Positions 10,487 to 21,339 of a stretch of 64,000 nt of DNA are shown piece by piece. The stretch spans positions 1 through 64,000 of the forward strand of contig JAQJVL010000254.1 in assembly GCA_035578905.1 (NCBI GenBank), given 5' to 3'. The position numbers and the translations under genes are program-made. The notes beneath the pieces were generated by a model. The model worked only from the letters and a program-made list of their open reading frames with translations, made no database searches and was not told the origin of the DNA. The first letter of the stretch is position 1; each line of letters starts with the position of its first letter. Source of the DNA: Stictocephala bisonia. Its lineage: Eukaryota > Arthropoda > Insecta > Hemiptera > Membracidae.

Positions 10487-11330
10487 AATTTATAAACATT
10501 TTGATTTAAACACTTTTGGAGAGTCAAAGAATAAGTCTAAATCATTATTGACTGAAATTAGTATATTGAAGCATCTCATAAGTTGAAAAAGAGGCGAAGA
10601 GGGGTGTGAGGCTGTACGACAGTGAGGGAGAGAGAAGAGGAGTTTATTTCTACTCCGAAAAGAGGGAACACGGAAAGACAGACCGGCGAGGCTAGCGGCG
10701 TCCCCAACCCCACCCCGCGCCAGTCTATATAGGAATACAAGACCCATGAGTGTTCCCCTCAGGGCCAGACTCTGAAACCCAAACATCACTAGCAATTCAT
10801 GATATGGAATCGTATACGTGTAGACATTAAAACATTTATAAAATAAAAATCGTAAAAAACGTTTCTGAATTCTTTCTAGTGCATCTCTATACGTTATATG
10901 AAATGGATTACAAATTACTGCACCACTCTCCAACCTCGACCTGACCAATGAAAGATAAAGCGTAATTAAAGTTTCAGTATTTCTAAAATTTATACTTTGT
11001 CTAAAAATAAAACCCATCAATTTGGAGCAAGAAGCTATGCATGCCTCAACATGTGGATTAAAAGATAATGTATGAGTCATATATACTCCTAAATCCTTAA
11101 TCTTATTTACTCTACTAATTAGAACTCCATTTAAAAAATAATTACAATTTTGATTGTCTTGATCTCTAGTAAAAATCATTAAATAGCATTTCGAAACATT
11201 AAAAGTCATTTTATTATTTCTGCTCCATTCAAAAACACGGTCTAAATCTTGCTGTAAACTAACGGCATCTTCACGTCTCTTTATACGTTTAAACAATTTT
11301 AAATCATCGGCAAATAATAGTGCCTTAATG
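10487..11330 (-). pseudogene. non-LTR retrotransposon RT C-terminal fragment (Jockey-like)
   Basis: Minus strand. The fragment begins at about 11330 with KALLFADDLKLFKRIK, the catalytic FADD motif of a reverse transcriptase, and stays open to a stop at about 10490. It includes NNKMTFNVSKCYLMIFTR, KIKDLGVYMTHTLSFNPHVE, RLESGAVICNPFH and RIQKRFLRFLFYK, the standard thumb and post-RT order of Jockey/I-like elements. About 280 codons are uninterrupted, so decay is slight, but everything 5' of FADD is lost (5' truncation, typical of target-primed insertion). It abuts the Penelope-like 3' end at 10445-10487. Confidence 0.8.
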
Positions 11331-11339
11331 TAATATTTG

Positions 11340-11880
11340 TTACAAACCTATCACACAACAGTAAAAAGAAGTAAATTCACAGATAACTGTCAAAACAAAA
11401 CGTTAATTCTACACAACAAGTTAACTCTTGTTGTCTAAACAGAAAGGCAAAATGGTTAACTGAAATTCAAACAAAAGTATGAATATTTGATGACTTAGCA
11501 ATAACGTCATAGTTGTCATAGCAACTAATGAAATATACTACGACGTTTAGCAACTCATCACACATCTTATGGTATATGAATCATATCAGTTGTTATGCAT
11601 TTTCATTCTCTAAAAAATACTGAGCTGGTTTAGACACCACAAAAGATGGCAGGTCACCGGTTAGAGTTATTGCTACCCCGAAATAAAATGAATCTTTCTT
11701 TGTTTGCATTGGTCTGAGACTAGTTGTTTTATTCACAGCTGTAACATTAATTTAGGACCCGTCCAATACCTTGGACAAGGCAGGTTTGAACTTGAGGATT
11801 CAAATATCATATCTTGAAGTATAGGGTGCTGTATTTTTATGCAGGAAATATAACATAAAATTAAGTTTGTATTTTATCTC
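11340..11880. other. intronic sequence, nothing recognised
   Basis: Part of the 10-kb intron between bromodomain-gene exons 11888-12009 and 1465-1633. It is moderately AT-rich; no coding motif, TIR or RNA gene was seen. Confidence 0.5.
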
Positions 11881-11887
11881 ACATTAC

Positions 11888-12009
11888 CTTCTTTTAACCA
11901 CATGGGTTTGGAGATTATTTCGTAATAATCAGACATGCCGTAAGTCGAGTCATCTGGGCGATCCAGAAATGCTGTAGCCGTTTGGGATGCCATAAGATGT
12001 TCTACAATC
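11888..12009 (-). CDS. bromodomain gene, third visible exon (N-terminal half of bromodomain)
   Basis: The exon is missing from a simple ORF scan but reads cleanly on the minus strand: acceptor TTGTGACAG, coding IVEHLMASQTATAFLDRPDD then GMSDYYEIISKPMWLKE, and donor GTAATG. DYYEIISKPM is the ZA-loop signature of bromodomains. It completes the codon CA|G from the 14334-14447 exon and passes G on to the 1465-1633 exon (G|TG), so the frame runs straight through helix A, the ZA loop and helices B-C. The start of the exon overlaps the left flank of the mariner-like element on the other strand, which lies in the next intron. Confidence 0.85.
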
Positions 12010-12093
12010 CTGTCACAACCATACAATTTACAGTTGTACCATTACACACTAATCTATGTATTGATAATTTGATTACAAGTATAAACAGAAAAG

Positions 12094-13100
12094 CAGGGTG
12101 TCTCAAAAAATGTAAACAAACTTTGATTGGATGTACCTCACTCAATACAAAACATAACAATTTTGAAACTAATATCGGCTGAGAGCTTAAAACAACTGTT
12201 TTCAACAATTAGTGTTTTGTTAGTGTATATTTATTCTGAGGTAATCATGGCTGAAGTTCAGTTATCTTTTGAAAAACATAAATGGCTTTTAAAGTGTTAT
12301 TGGAAGACCGAAAATCTTCTAGAGTTGCAAAGGCAATGACAAATGAAGTTTGGAACCCAACCACCGACAAGATTAGTGATTTCAACAATCCGAAGCAAGT
12401 TTGAAACGCATGGGACAGTAATGAATGTAAACAAGGAACCTAAACAATGAATGTAATGATCAGAAGAAAAGCTCTACAAGCAATGAAAATGTCAATATGA
12501 TCTTGCAGTCTACTTGATCTCCTCAAAAATCTCTGAGTGTTTTCGTGAGACTGAAATTAAAAGACGTAGCAATGGTTAGGGCAAAGAGGAAGTGCTTCAG
12601 AGTGCCCAATACGATCTTCAAACCTCAAGGACTTGTACTTCTGGAGTACTAAGAAAGACATGGTGTACAGAAAAAAGCCAAAGACATTAGTACAATAGAA
12701 ACAGGAAATCATAAATGCTTTCAATGATATCCCTTTTAGATACAGTTCAGTTAGATGAAAATCACACCAACACTACATGGTTTGGATTCCATGTAAAGCT
12801 GTTAGTCCTTTCTGAGCTAAGCTGAACTCTGATAGTAACAATGACTACATTCTTTCATCTACACTCATTCATTCTTCATATTCGCCTATATCTCTATGAT
12901 TGGTATCTTAGAAATGAATAATGAATAATAATGAAAAGTTTGCTGGTCTGTACTAACTTGCTGTGGTAGATGTGTTAAAAGTAATAATTTTCAACATTTA
13001 TAAGTATCTTTTACAAAGAAACACAATTTGTACATGAGTATAATTGCTTTATACAATAAAATATATCTGTTAAAAAATGTATACTTTTTGAGACACCCTG
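12094..13100 (+). mobile_element. mariner-like element with DUF4817-type transposase N-terminus
   Basis: The ends are inverted: CAGGGTGTCTCAAAAA at 12094 and its complement ending at 13100, with TA on the right flank. Inside, an ATG at 12247 opens LSFEKHKWLLKCYWKTEN, followed after one frameshift by FGTQPPTRLVISTIRSKFET and VMNVNKEP. This is the helix-turn-helix found at the N-terminus of a Tc1/mariner-superfamily group (DUF4817). The catalytic part is not recognisable. A SINE tail fragment is nested at 12815-12925. The element is dead and lies in the intron upstream of exon 11888-12009. Confidence 0.65.
12815..12925 (+). repeat. SINE 3'-tail fragment
   Basis: AACAATGACTACATTC, TCATCTACACTCATTC, CATATTCGCC and ATATCTCTATGATTGG words match, in order and spacing, the tails of the SINE copies at 30841-31112 and 62940-63190. 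It is a partial, diverged copy nested in the mariner-like element. Confidence 0.65.
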
Positions 13101-13104
13101 TATA

Positions 13105-14330
13105 CTATTCTATACTATAGTAATAAATGTTGGTTTTTATTAGGAGGGTATGTGTCGTAGCTATTTGTTCCTTGGATGGGAGAAAAGGACGTAGTTAGCT
13201 CTATGTGTTTTTTAAGTGGGATGGTGGGCATTTTAAACCTTAGCCTTTACCTATCCTTTGCATAGAACCAATGCTACTCTTCCTTCCACCCTTAAAATGC
13301 ATATGACTTACTGACAGCTCTTACATCCACCCTTTGGATATAGATGGGGTTGTGAAAGGTGGTAATGATGTCTTTCTATATGATGTTAGTTTCTATCTAT
13401 GCTGCCACTGAAAAGTTTTTATTGGGAAATAGTAGTTGTAGATACTAATAAGGGGGTTTTGGTACAATTGATCAAACAAGAGTTCTTGATTATCTCTTCA
13501 TGTCTGGATTTCTCCCCCATCCTTCTAAGTTCCCTCTGCCGGTGTTTATTAGCTATTTCATATAAAATTGCAGAATAAATTATACACCTGTTTTATTTAT
13601 TTATATCGTATGACTTTCAAAGTCTGATACCAATAAATTATATCAAAATAAAATCTAAATTACAAAGTATTTGTGTCTTAGTGTTTAAATATTGATCTCC
13701 TGTCACAGAGCTAAATCCAGACTTTAGGGTATAAATTATCCAGAAGATTTATTTCTAGGGTTTATTCATAAATCTAAGCTCTTATTTTCAATCTAAGATC
13801 TCGCCTCATACTGCTTTTGTTATCACACGAAAATTGTAATTCAAAGTAGTAACCAAACATACTCTGCTATAAGGACATAAAGGAACATGACGATGGCTTG
13901 AAGATGTTATGTAAGCATTTATTAGAAGAAACATTATTTTAGGAGTAAAAAATACCCAATAATGACATACAATTAGTTATAAAAAACTTAAACAAATTTT
14001 TTGGAAGATTCCAGTCACCAGAAATCATTAAACATTTGAAGACAAATAAACTTGTAAGAAAATATTCTTAAAGGAAGATCATACATGATCTCTATAATGC
14101 TGTAAAATATGTAGGACAATCATTTTTTTAAATATTTGATAACTCATTAAAGGCCATATAGTCAAAACTATTTGTGAACTTGAAAAATAATCAATATATT
14201 AATGAAAACATAATTATTTTGGTATATGATTTACAATGCTATTCAAATATAACTAATATTTTTGTTGTTTTTTAGTGGCTTCTTGTAATAAAATGAAATT
14301 TAAAGTAATAAATTAAAAAATAAGAATTCT
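13105..14330. other. intronic sequence, nothing firmly recognised
   Basis: Part of the intron between bromodomain-gene exons 14334-14447 and 11888-12009. It is AT-rich with a more balanced patch at 13140-13560. No coding motif or clear repeat border was identified. Confidence 0.5.
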
Positions 14331-14333
14331 TAC

Positions 14334-14447
14334 TGAAACATTTTTTGAAGTTCTGTTGGCTCTTCTTCAAGTTCTTGGGTTGGTTCTACTTTCTTTTTTT
14401 TCCGACCTCGCTTTTTTTTCTTTTCTTCACCTTCAGTTTCTTCTTCA
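14334..14447 (-). CDS. bromodomain gene, second visible exon (acidic/Lys-rich linker)
   Basis: On the minus strand an acceptor (ATATGTCACAG) precedes EEETEGEEKKKKRGRKKKKV, then EPTQELEEEPTELQKMF, and a GTAAGA donor. KKKKRGRKKKK is a strong bipartite-type nuclear localisation signal and resembles an AT-hook-like RGR core. The exon is 114 bases. It accepts two bases from exon 18664-18759 (AG|T, Ser) and leaves CA for exon 11888-12009 (CA|G, Gln). The charge pattern suits a chromatin protein. Confidence 0.8.
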
Positions 14448-14573
14448 CTGTGACATATTATAAATGTAAAACACTACATCCAAGCCAAATTGTGCTGATA
14501 ATGGAAATCATAGTGTACTATTAATAAAATGGAAATTGTACCTTAAATTCATGGTTAACCCTCTTCATACTCT

Positions 14574-14635
14574 TGATCAATCATGCACATAGAAGTATAT
14601 GTGCATACAAGTGATCAATCATGGTTAAAAAGAAG
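14574..14635. repeat. imperfect hairpin
   Basis: TGATCAATCATGCACATA and TATGTGCATACAAGTGATCA face each other around about 6 bases, with small bulges. It lies just upstream (on the minus strand) of the 14334-14447 exon, in the intron. Confidence 0.5.
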
Positions 14636-14797
14636 GTGTAAATCAGTCAACTCGGAAAAAAGAACAGTTTTAAATTTTTAACACAAGTGATTTTAAAAAA
14701 AGATACCAACTAATACCTTTTTTTACCTATTATTCATTTTATTCCAACTAAAACAGTTAAACATTCTTTTTATTGGGCTGATAAGATCAACATTTAA

Positions 14798-17338
14798 CCC
14801 TTCATTACTCGCGTGCGTGTCCTCACGCGGGAACTCGCGCGCTGTCTTTTCGACCACGCTGTAGTGTTGAGGTTCGGAGGAAAGTAATTACACTTTTGTA
14901 TAGCTTTGAATAATAAAACTTATAATTTTTAAGTGATTTGAACATATTTTAAAATGTTTTAAAGAAATTATGACAGTTATTAAGCTAAGCAATAAGTGCT
15001 TTGAAAATGTTAAAACTATACATCTGAATATTTTATAGTAAGTCATAGCAGATGAATTCTGAGCAATAAACAAATGTTACATAACGAAAATGGTACTAAA
15101 TATGTCTATGTTCATTCTAATCACTGTCCTCGTCAACACTCATGTTATCATTATGAGCTGAACATTGTGTACAGGTTGAATTTGTGTGTTCTTTACAAAT
15201 GAAACGTAAACATAAAGAACATTTTGTTTTGGTTTTGCGATTCTTTTTTCTATCGCAAATGAAACAGCGTCCAGTGTCTCCTTCAGCTACAGGTAGTGCA
15301 CATGCTCTTTTTTCTTCAATGCCTAAAACGGAGTGAAGACGTACTTTGATGTCACGTGGAATACACTCAAGAGTCAGACGATGGGTCATGAAATCACGTC
15401 GTAGCATATTAGACAGTGACTTCAAAAACTGCCGTCGGTTCTTGACATTTGCATTTGGCCTGTCTCTAAATATAATGTATGCATTTATTCCTGATATGTT
15501 CAGTAGCATATAGAACAGTGTCAATGGCCAACGGTTGCTGGTCCTAGAAACTGAATATTCAGCCTTCATTTTGTCAACTACGTCGACGCCTCCCTTTGTT
15601 AAATTATAAAATGTAAGCATCTCAGCTTTCTTGGCGTCACAAGATTCGGGATCAATAGAGTCATTCATGTGCATCGAAGAAAGTAACAATACATTCTTAT
15701 TTTTTTTTTGGTACATAAGAAAGAAGTGTATGTTCTTCACAGAAACCAAATAAACTGCTATTTTCTTCTCTGTTTTTTGTTTGTACAAAAACAGGAGGAA
15801 TTTCCCGTTTATTTTTTTTCAGAGTGCCGACATGTGTAAGTTTGTGTGTTTTCAGAAGTGATTCCGACAATGGCACAGAAGTGTACCAGTTATCAGTGGT
15901 CACGTTGCGGCAAGATCCAGATACCGGCACAACTAGACGCTCAGCAATACTTTTTCCACTATTATCAAGTTTGTATGGTCCATCTGGCTGCTTCCCAGTA
16001 TAAACCTCCATGTTGTATGTGTAGAATGTACGAGCATCTGCCAAAGAAAATACTTTGATCCCATATCTTTCAGGCTTATTGCCAATATACTGCCTGAATG
16101 GGCATCGACCCCGAAACCCTTCAAGCATCTCATCTATGGTTAGATATTCACTTACTGAATAATATCTAATGCATCTTGATACAAAATCTTCAAACAGCTT
16201 TCTAATGTGAGTAAATTTATCGATTTTGATTCGCTCAGCCCTGGTGTTGATATTGTCGAATCTTAGTGCTCGCAAAAGAAACTCAAATCTGGTTCTAGAC
16301 ATTGTCAATCGAAAAGCTTCAACTCCAGTCCCATCCTTGCTCCACAAGTCTTTCAAATTCAAACGCCTTGCTCTCAAGGTTCCTGCCAAATACAATAAAC
16401 CAATTACTGCTTTTAGTTCAGTAACATTTGTAATCAATGCATCACGTGGACGGTTGTAATTTTTTTGGTTTTCCTCAATCCACAAATTAGTGTTTGTTAC
16501 AATATTTTCTAAAACAGTGTTAGGAAAATACAGCTGCCAAGATTCTATGGGAGACTGTACATTTTTAGCTTCTCTTATAGCCCCTGGTAAGTGCGATGGC
16601 TTTACCACATTCCGACTAGGTGTACGGCCCCTTTTCGAAATGGGATGACAGTACCATTTTGTACTGTCGTCTTTACCCATCATGAAAGGGGCTCCTTGAT
16701 GTATATTAGGGGTAACAGTAACATTAGGTATATTGTCTACATCAGTTTCCGACTCACCAGACTCCTCGCTGTCAGTGTTATGTTCACTTTCTTGTACTAT
16801 GTCTTCGGTTTCAGATAACTTACCTTCATTTTCTGTAACAGTATTCACTTCACTATCGTCAAATAAGTGACGTTTTGCACGTTCCTGATCACGGCGAAGT
16901 ACTTCGTTAGCAGATTCCTCTTTTTCTACACTGAGATAAAGTTTCAAAAGTCTTTCTTGCGCTTTCTCGTCCATTTTTATTTTTAAAATGATTACAAATA
17001 AGTTACTATATTATTTACTATCTAATATATACAATACATACAATTTATACATAAAAACTATAAGAAAACATATTTACAGCAAACTTTACAATAGCAAAAA
17101 TTAGACACGTTAGCACTCGCGCGCGGAACAATCGACCGCACTAAGCGCAGGGTTTTAGTTACTCCAACTACAACAGAAGCCAGGAAGCAACTAACCTCAT
17201 AGCTATTAGTGAACGTCTTACAGACAGACAGGGGAGGGAGTAGAGGGCGTGGAGGGGAGGTTTACTCAAGGTCACGTCTCAGACAGCAATCGTATTTGAA
17301 GATGTGGTCTAAAAGACCGCGGCGCGAGTTCTCAAAGG
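14798..17338 (-). mobile_element. piggyBac transposon, nearly intact, TTAA-flanked
   Basis: TTAA sits at both borders (14794-14797 and 17339-17342). The outer ends, read inward, are CCCTTCATTACTCGCG and CCTTTGAGAACTCGCG. The right-end run ACTCGCGCCGCGGTCTTTTAGACCAC is matched better by left sequence at about 14841-14866, so the left end appears to carry an extra copy of the terminal segment. The 2.5-kb element holds one transposase gene on the minus strand and occupies the intron between bromodomain-gene exons 18664-18759 and 14334-14447, in the same orientation as that gene. Confidence 0.85.
15117..16974 (-). pseudogene. piggyBac transposase, one frameshift in an A-run
   Basis: ATG at 16974 opens an acidic N-terminus. 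The DDE_Tnp_1_7 core follows: YLTIDEMLEGFRGRC (first catalytic Asp), VTTDNWYTSVPL (second) and, after the shift, NLTKGGVDVVDKMKAEYS (third). The C-terminus has the Cys-rich finger CFICDRKK...CSLCLRFICKEH...CTQC that binds the terminal repeats. The first frame stops at VPKKK at about 15697; reading one base differently in the A10 run (about 15698-15707) gives VPKKNKNVLLLSSMH and joins the second frame, which ends at 15117. Combined length is about 615-620 codons, normal for the family. A homopolymer miscall could be the whole defect, so the gene may be functional. Confidence 0.85.
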
Positions 17339-17424
17339 TTAAAACCATACACAACAACATTTTCCTTATCAGTTGATCTAAAGGCACTTTTTTTTCTTAT
17401 GATTATGATGGCCCACAACAAGCT

Positions 17425-17451
17425 AAAAAAAAAAAAAAAAAAAAAAAAAAA
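17425..17451 (+). repeat. poly(A) run of 27
   Basis: An uninterrupted A tract preceded by AACAAGCT and followed by CAAATAAAA. It could be the tail of a short retroposon on the plus strand, but no source body was recognised in front of it. Confidence 0.8.
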
Positions 17452-17459
17452 CAAATAAA

Positions 17460-18655
17460 ATATCTCAACTGATCAAGTTTAGTATTACAAATTTACAAGT
17501 TACCTATAGCAAAAAATATGTTCGTTTGACTATTGCCCAACAATGAACCAAGCAAACCTTCAGAATTTGTTTGAATGATTAGTTCTGGATCATATTACTT
17601 TTAGAAAATCACCATTACCTCAGTACAACATGATGAATTCATAATTATTAAATTAGAACAAATATTGCGCTATAAAAGAATTTCACATGTTATCTGTTGG
17701 AACTAGAGTACAAGTCATGGAGACTAAAAACCTAAGAATGTGATTGTAAAAAAAACTTCTTGAGGGAGTCCCAAAAGTACATGTATGAATGACATTAACA
17801 AAAACAAATAAAAACTAGCTTTCTCACAAAAATAAAGAAATTAAATTGTTGATTAACTGAACATTGTCTTATTGCCACTTAATGCACTGCAAAAAAGCCA
17901 TGCAATTCTAATGACCAATTTAAAATAAGATTGAACAACTGGTTATAAAAGTGCATTTTCCATTGGCTCAATCCTACCATTTGGTTGGTTTGTCATTAAC
18001 TTAACACATGCAATGTGGTAGTTCACAGAAAGGATCACCAGATGTGGACATTTATTATTCCTCATTTGGAATTAAAATGGTAAACTTATTAATATATTAT
18101 ATTTAACTTTACACTATAAAAAAAATAAAATGTAATACGAGCGCCATCCGCATATTACGTCAATTCGCCATGTCACATGCTGCGAGCACACATGCAAGCT
18201 AGAATGAGTAGGCTTACATTGATCAATATACTCGTATTACTGGATAACTAGTCACTAAATGTACTAAAATAATTTTAAACATCTGGAACAATGATTAGTT
18301 TCATTGAAAAGTTTAAATTAGTTATTTACAATAAAATTCTATAGAAACAAGACTTTCACTGTCTTAAGAATGTTATAGCATAGAATAATATTGAAAAAGT
18401 AAATTCAAATGCTCAAACATTCTAATGAGGTCATGTTTTGAAACATGGATTTAAATCTGTTGTACAAGACAGACAGCTGATATCTAAGTTTTAATTTGAT
18501 GTTCTAACATGCAAAATCTGGTACCTACTTTGCGAGCCAGATACAGAAGACTAAGAAAATAGAAATAAGAATCAATTGTTGACTTAAATTAAATTGATTA
18601 GTTTAATTGATTTAATTTAAATTCACCAACATTAATATGTATATATAATTTAAGA
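17460..18655. other. intronic sequence, nothing recognised
   Basis: AT-rich DNA between the piggyBac element and the first visible bromodomain-gene exon. No coding motif was seen; a short balanced patch at 18140-18240 carries no recognised feature. Confidence 0.5.
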
Positions 18656-18663
18656 AAATTTAC

Positions 18664-18759
18664 CTATTAATTGGTGTATCTTGTTCAAACACTTTTGGTT
18701 TGCGTTTACGGCGCTGTTTTTTTGGAGAGTTTGTTTCTTCATCTTCTTCCATTTTCATT
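18664..18759 (-). CDS. bromodomain gene, first visible exon (probable start)
   Basis: On the minus strand an acceptor (TTTATTTTTAG) is followed by A and then ATGAAAATGGAAGAAGATG, giving MKMEEDEETNSPKKQRRKRK and PKVFEQDTPIN, ending AG|GTAAAT. Because an ATG comes one base into the exon, this may be the translation start after an untranslated 5' exon; alternatively the frame continues upstream. PKKQRRKRKPK is a nuclear localisation signal. The exon joins 14334-14447 in phase. With the other exons it gives about 165 codons up to the window's edge of the gene, ending just past the bromodomain. Confidence 0.75.
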
Positions 18760-19092
18760 CTAAAAATAAATTTATAAATAAGATACTCAAAATATTTGGT
18801 CTTTCAAGATAAATTATACATCATGAAACAGAAATTCAAACAATGCTCAGGGTTTTTAAAATCAATACCACTGTAGATGTATGGGGTGTGAGTCTGTGTT
18901 TGTTAATTTAATGTAAAGTGACTGGCACAGCTGGAAGATCACACAAGTGACAATTCAGCTACCAAAATCGTTGCACGTCTAGCACCACTCAGGGGACACG
19001 GACAGCTTAAGGATTACTGCAGGCACAAACAACTTCATCCCTGAGATTTGTCTCTCTACTTAAGCACAATATTCCTAAACATTGTCAAACAC

Positions 19093-19190
19093 TTATGACC
19101 CACCCTTACGTGTACAGTGGTATTGACCCACCCGCCCACCAATACACGTATAGTGGTAATGGCCCCTCTGGCCACCCATACACACATAGT
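19093..19190 (-). repeat. G-rich minisatellite, second locus
   Basis: On the minus strand, units of the form TACCACTATACGTGTATTGG and GGGCGGGTGGGTCAATACC match the unit at 3361-3443 and 46838-46975. It lies between the divergent bromodomain and ppk genes, so it could sit in either promoter. Confidence 0.65.
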
Positions 19191-19665
19191 TAGATACTAA
19201 TCTAAAAAAAAGAAAACAAATATTAAATATTAACAGATACATATTTTTACCTTATTTTTATGTACATCTGACTATTTCAAAGTTATTAATGTAAGCCATT
19301 TATAAAAATTACCCATCATATATATTTTCAGCAATTTATTTCTAAGTTTGGAGATAGAATATTTTTTTATTATTTTATATATGTGTTGGTTTTAATAACA
19401 AATATTATTTGAAAAAAAATTGAAAATTAAAATTCTTATATTTATTGTGGATAAACAAACAAAATATTAGAAAAAGCAAGATGGATTGACTTAGAGCTTA
19501 ATACATTCATAAATGTAACAGGCGTGTTGATTTTTAATCTCCTTGAAAAGCTGAAAGACACGGGAGAAAACAAAAGCAAACATAAACAATAATACGATCA
19601 AGTAATTAATAATCGTTATATCCTGACTCTACTGGATTACAATACAAGGCAGAGTCTGAAGAAAG

Positions 19666-19865
19666 ATGATAAAACGAGATCATCCTCATTTTCAATTAAC
19701 AAAAGGAAGAGATGTTTTTACAACAAAATTGGCTCCATCGATACAAAAAAGGCCACCAATACATCCAAGTTGCAATTGGACTGACAAAGCTCATGATTTC
19801 AGCCAGAACACATCACTACATGGCCTCCGCTACATTGGTGACACAAACCTTCATTTTATTGAGAG
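19666..19865 (+). CDS. pickpocket-type DEG/ENaC channel 1, exon 1
   Basis: First coding exon of a ten-exon sodium-channel gene (19666-46368; joined coding length 1692 bases, 563 codons). DEG/ENaC PPK proteins are trimeric amiloride-sensitive cation channels of the plasma membrane, used in insects for mechanosensation, chemosensation or fluid transport. This exon holds the cytosolic N-terminus, with the family word DFSQNTSLHGLRYI (residues 44-57) and the HG gating pair at 52-53. ATG at 19666 is the first in an open stretch beginning at 19627. An internal acceptor at about 19650 cannot be excluded, which would place the start further upstream. It ends GAG AG|GTATTT, phase 2. No specific ppk orthologue is claimed. 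Confidence 0.8.
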
Positions 19866-20139
19866 GTATTTTTTATTTAAGTTTAAGTCAATTTCTGCTA
19901 ATAGCACTTATCTATTTAATTATAATTCATACTGATTTATTTAGTTGTAACAACTTTAAAGCAATAATTCTTGTCAGAGTATACTGTTGAGATGATATTT
20001 ATATTGACTGTAACATTGTAAACAGCCGGTAGTCCGACTTATTTATACAGTAGTTAACGTTGATGTTGAAAATAACATACCATTTGCTTCCATTATGTTT
20101 GATGTGAAGCTTATTTCCTAAGTAGATTTGTTTATGAAC

Positions 20140-20680
20140 AATACTAGCAGAGTACCCGCCCTTCGTATGGAGTTTACGTTGAATTATATTGTGCTTATTG
20201 CATTCAGTAATACAAAATATAGATGAAATAAGTTAACTCTAGGTTGTTTAAATGATTATTAGTAAGATAATGTTTATAAAAAAGAAAGTTTTATAAAACA
20301 GACTTGAAAACAATGTTTACAGCTTTGTTTCCCTTTGTGAAAATGTGCAGGTTCCTTCAGTTTGAAACACGTAAGCGCAAAAGAGCATTGTGGTTAGGTT
20401 TGGTACAATATTTACTTCAGAACTATGTAAATTGTTTATTTTTTCCACAACTGATTAATTTAACTATTATAAACAATTGTCAAATTGGTATTGTCATAGG
20501 ACTTGCATTGATACTTCTTGGAGCCCTGTGGCAGTGTCCTGATAAAAATTTCAAAATAAAGATAGGTCTATGTGTTAATTAGAGATCCTAAGAATGTCCA
20601 TGCAAAATTTCAGCTGAATGGGTCCAGTAGTTTTTGCGTGATTGAGTAACAGACAGACAGACTGAGATAAAAATTAAATA
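20140..20680 (+). repeat. dispersed insect repeat (class uncertain)
   Basis: The start, ACTAGCAGAGTACCCGCCCT, and the end, with AAAATTTCAGCTGAATGGG, CAGTAGTTTTTGCGTG and GAGTAACAGACAGACAGAC, are words common at the two ends of abundant insect interspersed repeats. The element class was not determined. It lies in intron 1 of the first ppk gene. Confidence 0.4.
20445..20543 (+). repeat. direct repeat, copy 1
   Basis: About 100 bases starting CCACAACTGATTAATTTAAC and ending GGCAGTGTCCTGAT are repeated with few differences at 21141-21240, about 700 bases downstream in the same intron. Confidence 0.85.
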
Positions 20681-21140
20681 CTAATTGATCACATTTGAAG
20701 TTAATATTAGTAGTTATAAAGAAAATATATATTGATACTTAGATACTTATGATCGGTTTCAAATGACGATTACTATCATTTACATTTTAGAGATTTATTT
20801 TCTCTTTACTTTGAAAATAGACTGCAAGATATTATTGTTGCAAGATATCATACTACTCAATTTAAATATAGAGAACTAAGTCACATCCTACAAATGCGTT
20901 TACAAAACTAAATAATTTGTAGCATGGAAGGAAAGCTGGTGAGCAAAAAGGGTATTATGACAGAATGCTGAATGAAAATTTGCTCATTTGACAGAGGGCA
21001 AATAAAAACAGTACAATTGTAGGCAAAACAGCTAAAGGCACCCTATTATTTTATTATTATTCATATATTATCATCATTGAGGTTAAAAACATCAATATTT
21101 ATACTGAATTTATACTTTAAAATACTTGCAATATAAACTT

Positions 21141-21240
21141 CCACAACTGATTAATTTAACTATTATACACAATTGTCAAATTGGTATTGCCATAGGACTT
21201 GCATTGATACTTCTTGGAGCCCCTGTGGCAGTGTCCTGAT
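21141..21240 (+). repeat. direct repeat, copy 2
   Basis: Second copy of the block at 20445-20543. It differs by single bases (for example TATTGCCATAGG against TATTGTCATAGG, and one extra C). It leads directly into the mariner-related region. Confidence 0.85.
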
Positions 21241-21339
21241 GCAATATGAAGAATGCATTAATATAGCAAAATATTTGTTGGCTATTCATCCACTTTATTG
21301 GCATCCAGTGTTGCCAAAAGGACTTCTGTTAAAAAAAGA

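Noticed and set aside
17425..17451. Processed pseudogene tail
   Set aside because: The A27 run has no recognisable body before it and no clear target duplication.
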